Shown: positions 7,134-11,445 of the stretch, one piece after another
How positions within the stretch are numbered: position 1 is the stretch's first letter
How the letters are laid out: every line of letters starts with the position of its first letter
DNA from: Oscillospiraceae bacterium
GTDB lineage: Bacteria > Bacillota_A > Clostridia > Saccharofermentanales > Saccharofermentanaceae
Assembly: GCA_902791885.1 (NCBI GenBank)
Contig: CADAXO010000047.1
Location: forward strand, 1-11,445
DNA: 11,445 nucleotides
Reading direction: 5' to 3'
Program-made: the position numbers and the translations under genes
The notes under the pieces: generated by a model
Databases searched by the model: none
Told to the model about the DNA's origin: nothing
The model's input: only the letters and a program-made list of their open reading frames with translations

Positions 7134-10100
7134 TCAGCCATAATTAAATGATATGATCGATACTTCATTTCCTGAACCGTCAATCGTTCCGGTGAACGTC
7201 TGCGATTCTCCTCCGACAGTTACTCTGACCAGATAACTAGTCGCATCATCAGTACGGTCTGAATAATCCTCAATCCAGACGCTGTAGGTGCCTGCGGCCG
7301 GAGACTCAAAGTAGATATTCTCTACAGGATTATCCATCGTCCTTCCGCCTACATTGGCATCGACATCAAGGTATCCGCCGCCGGCTTCTCTGTTGCTGTA
7401 GTTGATCTCAGATCCGTCAGGTGTACTTACATGAAGATCAAGATCATCATCGCTGTCCCAGAGCATCGAGATAGTGATCTCACCTGAACCTGCACCGAGG
7501 GAATCGAGAACACTGTCGAGTTCTGACTCATCAGGTTCGGTTCCGTCAACGTCACCGCCACCGTAGACAAAGGTTACGATTTCTATTTCTGTACTCGAAC
7601 CGTCAATCGTTCCGGTGAACGTCTGCGATTCTCCTCCTACAGTTACTCTTACGATGTAATCCGTAGGTCCGTCCGATCTGTCTGAATAATCCCTTATGAA
7701 GACTCTGTATGTTCCCGGAGCAGGATCTGAGAAATATATATTCTCAATCGGATTATCCATAGTGCGTTCGCCAACGTTGGCATCGACATCAAGTTCGCCG
7801 CCCTGTGCGATTCTGTTGCCATAATAGATCTCAGAACCGTCAGGTGTGATCATATGAAGATCAAGGTCATCATCTGTATCCCAGAGCATCGATACCGTGA
7901 TCTCACCCGTGCCTGCCTGAACAGTTTCAAGAACAGACTCGAGTGTTGATTCACTGACCGTACTTCCGGTGTATGTAAATCCTGCAATCTCAAGTGTCGT
8001 TGTTGTTCCGTCTATAGTGCCGGAATACACCTGCGACTCACCGTTGATCGTGATCCTTACGATGAAGTTGGTTGCGCCGTTAGATCTGTCTTCATAATCG
8101 TTGACATAGATCCAGTAATCACCGTTGACCGGGCTTACGAAGTAGACGTTCTCGACCGGATTATCCATCATATTGTTATAAGTATTGGCATCAACATCAA
8201 GATATCCGTTCTGAGCTTCTCTGTTGCCGTAATAGATCTCTGATCCGTCAGGAGTAAATACATGCAGATCGAGGTCATCTTCGCTGTCCCAGAGCATCGA
8301 TATCGTTATATCTCCGTTGCCTGCATCCAAAGAAGTAAGGATGGCTGTCAGAGTATCCTCATTTACAGGCTGATCCCACTCTATATAAAAACCTCTGTGA
8401 TACTCGACATCGTCGTACTCTGTAAAGCCCCACTGACCGTAGTTATAAAGGAAACCGTAGTAACCGTAATCACTATAGTTGGCAGGCTGATCAGAGCATA
8501 CATCAGTATATGTTACAGGCTCGCCCGTTACCCAGTAATAATCACCGTCAGGTGCGATAAGGCCAATCCATCCGTATGTATCAGGGAAGCTTCCGATAAG
8601 GAAGTCTCTTTCCTCTGCACTGCCGATCGTAACAAGATGTCCGCCGTAAGACTCGGCAAAATCTCTTGCCTGCATCCACGTCATCTGCGTATCAATGTAT
8701 GCATACGAGTGGCCGGTATAGAACGTCTGATACATGGAGTAAGACGATACATACTCAGAATCATAGATTGAGATCTGCGTTCCTGTAGTACCGATCGTTC
8801 CTTCATAATACAGAACCTCACTGCCGATAGTGATTCTCAGATAATAGTTAGTGTCATATCCTTCGGTACGATCGTTGTAGTCTTCTATCCAAATCGTATA
8901 CTCACCGCTTTGAGGTGCAGCGAAATAAATATTCTCCATCGGCTCCAACGTTCGTTCACTGCCTGCATTCGCATCGTGATCGAGTATTCCTCCGCCTCCG
9001 CAAGGAGTACCATAATAAACGTGGCTGCCGTCAGGTGTCAGCACATGCAGATCGAGGTCATCCCAGGAATCCCAGATAAGGGATACCGTAATCTCACCGA
9101 CGCCTGAATTGTACTCTATGATACGCTCTTCAAGAACAGTCTCTGTGAGCGTTACAGAAGTCTCAGTCGTCGTTCTGCCAAATGATGATCTTCTCGAAGA
9201 TCCGCCTTCATAATCGAACTCTATGATGAAATTTTCTGTATCTGTAAGATCGATCTCGCCTTCATACTCCTGAACATCATCACCGATCTGTACACGTACG
9301 ATATAGAACGTTGACATATCTTCTGTTCTGTCTCTGTAATCTCTTACGTAGACTTGATAATGGCCGTTCATAGGAGAAGGGAAATAAATATTCTCTACAG
9401 GAAAATCCGCGAGATTATATGAACTTGCATTCATATCGACATCAAGAGTACCGCCGTCAGCTGTTCTGTTGGCGTAATAAATTCGGTTATTCTCAGGTGT
9501 GATAACATGCAGATCAAGGTCATCATGTGTGCTCCAGATCATGGAGACTGTAATCTCACCCTGACCTGCCTCAAGTATCTCTATCTGCTCTTCAAGAGTG
9601 TCAGTCGTAACTTCGATTTCATACTCATCTTCTTCAATCGTTTGACCGACGATGACTTCTCTTGAATTTGTAATATCAACAGATCCTGTCGGAGGGATCC
9701 ACTCAACGATAGTACAGCTTACAGGATCGGGCATAATGTCTACTTCCTCGATAACAGGAGGAGTAAGAGCACCGTCACCATACTTGTCGGATCTTGTGAT
9801 CTGATAGCCTCCGACTGAATCAATAATGAACCAGTCCGTAAAACTTGTACTGTGGAATGTGATACCTACTTCGGAAACTGTGGTCGTATGAGTCGAGATT
9901 GAGATAGTCGAACCCTCAGAGATAATCCTTCCCTGCATATCGTCAGGATTGATCGTAATGCTGTTCGTATTACTCATTACGAATGTACTGCTCGTCGAAC
10001 CTACATCAACAAGAATATCAGTGTTGGCAATAGTAGTGGAACCGGGCTTAGGCTCTGTTGAGATCTGATACATACTGACAGGCTGTCCGTTAAACGTGGC

Positions 10101-10997
10101 AGTATCTGTTCCGGGAATTACTTCACCTGAGAGGAATACGGCATTCGTAAAACAGGTTGATGTCTGAACAACACATTCATTCCACGTCTCAATATTGGTG
10201 GATCTTCCCTCATAAACTTCCTGAAGCTGCTGGACTCTTCGTACAGCAACAGAAGAATCTGCGCTGATATGATCAGCAAGGACAATGCACTCTTCGATAC
10301 TGTCTTCAGGGCTCATCATGTCACCAAGTTCGCTGTCATTGCTTCTCGCAAAGACATTGCGTCCGAAGATCAGCTCGTTCAGGAATCCTGCTCTTGCAAC
10401 CAACTCAAGTCGCTGTGTATCAGATGAATCCTGAAGATTCTCGGCCATAGTCGTCATATCCTCGGTGACTGCACCTGTAGCTTCCCATGCCTCAATACAC
10501 TCATCAAAGAGTTTCTCCATCTCATTCGGATCACTTGTAATGACATCTGCCTCAAGTATCCTCTCTGTAAGGACTCGTGCATACAGATAACTCTGCGTGC
10601 CTAAGGTGGTCATGTCGCAAAGCTGATTATAGGAATCTCTTACCTTTCTCGTCTTTGAACTGTTGAAGAAAAAGAACCCGCCGACGCCCAGTGCAGCTAC
10701 TGTTGTTACTGCAACAATGGGAACGATCACGCGGGCTTTACTCTTCTTAGCCTTTGGGGCCTTTTCATTCTTAACTTTCTTTTTCTTAATCTTTTCAGGC
10801 TTCTGCACGGCGGAAGCCTGTTCGGTCTGCTGAACCGAAGCAGGGACAGGCTGTGGTGATTCCAGCACCTGCGGCTGTTCGGCCGGCTGCGGCGGAGCTT
10901 CCTGAGGCGGCGGTGGCGCCGTTGTTATGGCGGCTCCGCAGTTGGCACAGAACTTTGTGTTCTCGTTTACGGGGGATCCGCAATTCTGGCAAAACAT
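7134..10997 (-). CDS. Membrane-anchored surface protein: zinc ribbon, five DUF2135-like repeats and a C-type-lectin-like domain
   Basis: This 1287-residue protein begins with a zinc ribbon (C3, C6, C17, C20), then a Pro/Gln-rich linker (27-60), a Lys-rich stretch (69-88) and one membrane segment (89-112). The basic flank suggests the N-terminus stays in the cytoplasm and the rest is outside, a topology like that of TcaA-type zinc-ribbon proteins. A helical stalk (about 118-300) and an unassigned beta-rich region (about 300-465) follow. Five copies of a beta domain of about 130 residues then occur at 468, 622, 881, 1017 and 1158. Each has an ISMLWD-like strand, a DDLDLH motif, TPDGS or a variant, LDVDAN or a variant, ENIYF, and a terminal RVTVGGE-like strand. 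They resemble the DUF2135/YfaP family. Between copies 2 and 3 lies a C-type-lectin-like domain (about 751-878: GGHLVTI, GWIGL, GEPVTY, DQPAN). The start is fixed by AAGGAGGTG. It appears monocistronic. Adhesion, glycan binding or envelope sensing is inferred. Confidence 0.85.
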   Translation of the reverse strand: MFCQNCGSPVNENTKFCANCGAAITTAPPPPQEAPPQPAEQPQVLESPQPVPASVQQTEQASAVQKPEKIKKKKVKNEKAPKAKKSKARVIVPIVAVTTVAALGVGGFFFFNSSKTRKVRDSYNQLCDMTTLGTQSYLYARVLTERILEADVITSDPNEMEKLFDECIEAWEATGAVTEDMTTMAENLQDSSDTQRLELVARAGFLNELIFGRNVFARSNDSELGDMMSPEDSIEECIVLADHISADSSVAVRRVQQLQEVYEGRSTNIETWNECVVQTSTCFTNAVFLSGEVIPGTDTATFNGQPVSMYQISTEPKPGSTTIANTDILVDVGSTSSTFVMSNTNSITINPDDMQGRIISEGSTISISTHTTTVSEVGITFHSTSFTDWFIIDSVGGYQITRSDKYGDGALTPPVIEEVDIMPDPVSCTIVEWIPPTGSVDITNSREVIVGQTIEEDEYEIEVTTDTLEEQIEILEAGQGEITVSMIWSTHDDLDLHVITPENNRIYYANRTADGGTLDVDMNASSYNLADFPVENIYFPSPMNGHYQVYVRDYRDRTEDMSTFYIVRVQIGDDVQEYEGEIDLTDTENFIIEFDYEGGSSRRSSFGRTTTETSVTLTETVLEERIIEYNSGVGEITVSLIWDSWDDLDLHVLTPDGSHVYYGTPCGGGGILDHDANAGSERTLEPMENIYFAAPQSGEYTIWIEDYNDRTEGYDTNYYLRITIGSEVLYYEGTIGTTGTQISIYDSEYVSSYSMYQTFYTGHSYAYIDTQMTWMQARDFAESYGGHLVTIGSAEERDFLIGSFPDTYGWIGLIAPDGDYYWVTGEPVTYTDVCSDQPANYSDYGYYGFLYNYGQWGFTEYDDVEYHRGFYIEWDQPVNEDTLTAILTSLDAGNGDITISMLWDSEDDLDLHVFTPDGSEIYYGNREAQNGYLDVDANTYNNMMDNPVENVYFVSPVNGDYWIYVNDYEDRSNGATNFIVRITINGESQVYSGTIDGTTTTLEIAGFTYTGSTVSESTLESVLETVQAGTGEITVSMLWDTDDDLDLHMITPDGSEIYYGNRIAQGGELDVDANVGERTMDNPIENIYFSDPAPGTYRVFIRDYSDRSDGPTDYIVRVTVGGESQTFTGTIDGSSTEIEIVTFVYGGGDVDGTEPDESELDSVLDSLGAGSGEITISMLWDSDDDLDLHVSTPDGSEINYSNREAGGGYLDVDANVGGRTMDNPVENIYFESPAAGTYSVWIEDYSDRTDDATSYLVRVTVGGESQTFTGTIDGSGNEVSIISFNYG
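7137..8357 (-). repeat. Three tandem coding repeats (copies 3-5 of the DUF2135-like domain)
   Basis: Copies begin at 8357, 7949 and 7526, each about 390-400 nt. At protein level they align over their length with shared motifs (MLWDS/T-x-DDLDLH, TPDGSEI, DNP-V/I-EN, DY-x-DRS/T). Copies 4 and 5 are the most alike, which suggests the most recent duplication. Confidence 0.85.
7174..7637 (-). repeat. Exact 41-nt direct repeat pair within copies 4 and 5
   Basis: Positions 7174-7214 and 7597-7637 are identical over 41 nt, 423 nt apart, and similarity continues past one mismatch. The repeat encodes GGESQTFTGTIDGS-type sequence. Such nucleotide identity points to recent duplication or gene conversion. 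Confidence 0.85.
8366..8747 (-). other. C-type-lectin-like domain segment inside the large surface protein
   Basis: Encodes residues about 751-878. The C-type lectin pattern is followed by W..A, GGHLVTI, E..FL, GWIGL, W-x-x-GEP, DQPAN in the usual EPN/QPD position, and GQW with a final FYIEW. Only one cysteine is present, so the usual disulfides are absent, as in many bacterial members. The WND calcium motif is not intact (WGF), so calcium-dependent sugar binding is uncertain. Confidence 0.7.
8750..9596 (-). repeat. Two coding repeats (copies 1-2 of the DUF2135-like domain)
   Basis: Copies begin at 9596 and 9134. They carry DDLDLH at residues 492-497 and 646-651 and ENIYF in each, but differ more from one another and from copies 3-5, so they look older. 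A Ser/Thr-rich spacer (about 601-621) separates them. The lectin-like domain follows copy 2 directly. Confidence 0.8.
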
Positions 10998-11002
10998 GTG
11001 AA

Positions 11003-11011
11003 CACCTCCTT
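11003..11011 (-). promoter_or_regulatory. Strong ribosome binding site of the large surface protein gene
   Basis: AAGGAGGTG ends five bases before the ATG at 10997, close to the ideal anti-16S complement. It fixes the start and predicts efficient translation. Confidence 0.9.
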
Positions 11012-11040
11012 GTCAACATACTTTGATAACTTACATTTTA

Positions 11041-11069
11041 ATTGTCAGATATGACGTAATTATTAACAA
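11041..11069 (-). promoter_or_regulatory. Possible promoter of the large surface protein gene
   Basis: TTGTTA (11069-11064) and GACAAT (11046-11041) are spaced by 17 nt; each matches four of six consensus bases. It is the best candidate I see between the structured repeat and the gene, but it is weak and the surrounding AT-rich DNA offers other possibilities. Confidence 0.3.
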
Positions 11070-11094
11070 AGAAAAAAGATACTCACAACAACAG

Positions 11095-11161
11095 GGATTA
11101 AGAGCCTCGCTACGTACTCGCCGCTAACGCGTCTGCGTAAGTCCGCTCGGCGTCTTAATCC
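11095..11161. repeat. 67-nt structured inverted repeat, possible small RNA or REP-like element
   Basis: Arms GGATTAAGA (11095-11103) and TCTTAATCC (11153-11161) are perfect complements. They extend by GCC/GGC (11104-11106 with 11149-11151) across one bulged G. Inside, CTAACGC (11124-11130) and GCGTAAG (11135-11141) form a second hairpin with one mismatch around GTCT. The interior is GC-rich compared with the AT-rich flank at lower coordinates. It contains no convincing ORF. On the plus strand it is followed 13 nt later by a terminator-like hairpin. It could be a non-coding RNA, a dispersed palindromic repeat or part of the leader of the large gene. Confidence 0.5.
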
Positions 11162-11174
11162 TCGTTGGTATAAG

Positions 11175-11202
11175 AAGCCCCGCCGGGATTCCGGCGGGGC
11201 TT
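11175..11202 (-). terminator. GC-rich terminator hairpin after the flavoprotein gene (possibly bidirectional)
   Basis: A perfect 12-bp stem, AAGCCCCGCCGG and its complement with a 4-nt loop, lies 26 nt past the flavoprotein stop. On the minus strand it ends in CTTCTTAT, on the plus strand in CTTTTGTG, so the U-tract is modest both ways and it may stop transcription from either side. Confidence 0.8.
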
Positions 11203-11228
11203 TTGTGTACTTTAGCTTTTCGATGGGA

Positions 11229-11445
11229 TTACTCTGCTGTTCTCTCGTGTCTTGCGTACTTAGGAAGAAGCTTAGGTGATACCTCATGTGTATCAAGGCC
11301 TGCGTCCTTGAGCTCCTTGTCGTAAGCTGCAACGTGGTCGAGGTTCAGGTTGCCGAGCTCTACGGAAGCGTACTTGGCAGCTGCCTTCTTACCGGCGTTT
11401 CTACCGAATACGATAACGTCGAGGAGGGAGTTACCCATAAGTCTG
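11229..11445 (-). CDS. FAD-dependent fumarate-reductase/succinate-dehydrogenase-like flavoprotein, C-terminal end only
   Basis: Only the last 71 codons are in the window. The frame reads RLMGNSLLDVIVFGRNAG right from the edge, which matches the conserved C-terminal FAD-domain segment of fumarate reductase and related flavoproteins (RxxGNSLxDxxVFGRxAG). A short helical tail with HVAAYDKELKDAGLD and VSPKLLPKYARHE follows and ends in TAA at 11231-11229. The family transfers electrons through FAD to or from fumarate or related substrates. Which subunit partners it has, and whether it is membrane-bound or soluble, cannot be told from this fragment. A terminator hairpin follows directly, so it ends its transcription unit. 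Confidence 0.75.
   Translation of the reverse strand, partial: RLMGNSLLDVIVFGRNAGKKAAAKYASVELGNLNLDHVAAYDKELKDAGLDTHEVSPKLLPKYARHERTAE

Noticed and set aside
7137..9596. Regularly spaced repeats as a CRISPR array
   Set aside because: The repeats are about 400 nt, diverged and in frame within one protein; they are coding domains.
11095..11161. Integron attC site or c-di-GMP riboswitch
   Set aside because: The ends lack the RYYYAAC/GTTRRRY boxes of attC, no integrase is present, and the conserved GEMM riboswitch core is not visible.
11063..11332. Minus-strand open frame of 89 codons between the flavoprotein and the surface protein
   Set aside because: It overlaps the flavoprotein end in another frame, runs through the terminator hairpin and the structured repeat, and has no ribosome binding site or domain.

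Overview
The window looks like a chromosomal segment of an anaerobic Gram-positive Clostridia-type bacterium (Lachnospiraceae, Oscillospiraceae or Saccharofermentans-like, perhaps from gut or rumen). This is inferred from strong AGGAGG-type ribosome binding sites, moderate GC content (by eye), a sugar-binding-protein/GGDEF fusion of a kind common in Clostridia, and a fumarate-reductase-like flavoprotein. Every gene I accept lies on the minus strand, so transcription runs from high to low coordinates. There are no tRNA, rRNA, CRISPR or transposase genes.

Layout in the direction of transcription. (1) 11445-11229: the last 71 codons of an FAD-dependent fumarate-reductase-like flavoprotein, followed by a GC-rich terminator hairpin. 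(2) 11162-10998: leader region, beside a 67-nt structured inverted repeat at 11095-11161. (3) 10997-7134: a 1287-residue membrane-anchored surface protein. It has a cytoplasmic zinc ribbon, a Pro-rich then Lys-rich linker, one membrane segment, a helical stalk, and five copies of a DUF2135/YfaP-like beta domain with a C-type-lectin-like domain set between copies 2 and 3. A clear terminator ends it at 7108-7077. (4) A tight three-gene operon: a 135-residue zinc-ribbon protein (6958-6551), a membrane diguanylate cyclase (6547-4895) and a GT-C-like polytopic membrane protein (4882-3338). (5) A new promoter, a 28-codon small ORF in the leader, and a hairpin that buries the ribosome binding site of an MFS transporter (3114-2023). 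(6) 1937-1: a long protein with a LacI/GalR-type sugar-binding domain and a C-terminal GGDEF domain, cut by the window edge.

Taken together this looks like an envelope and signalling neighbourhood: two GGDEF proteins (one with a canonical motif, one with a degenerate motif), a membrane enzyme of the lipid-linked glycosyltransferase type, and a large repeat/lectin protein exposed at the surface. A role in c-di-GMP-linked surface or polysaccharide behaviour is an inference from domains and spacing only. The most unusual items are the architecture of the 1287-residue protein and the leader of the MFS gene, where a small ORF, a long-range pairing and a hairpin over the ribosome binding site occur within about 200 nt and suggest inducible control of the transporter.
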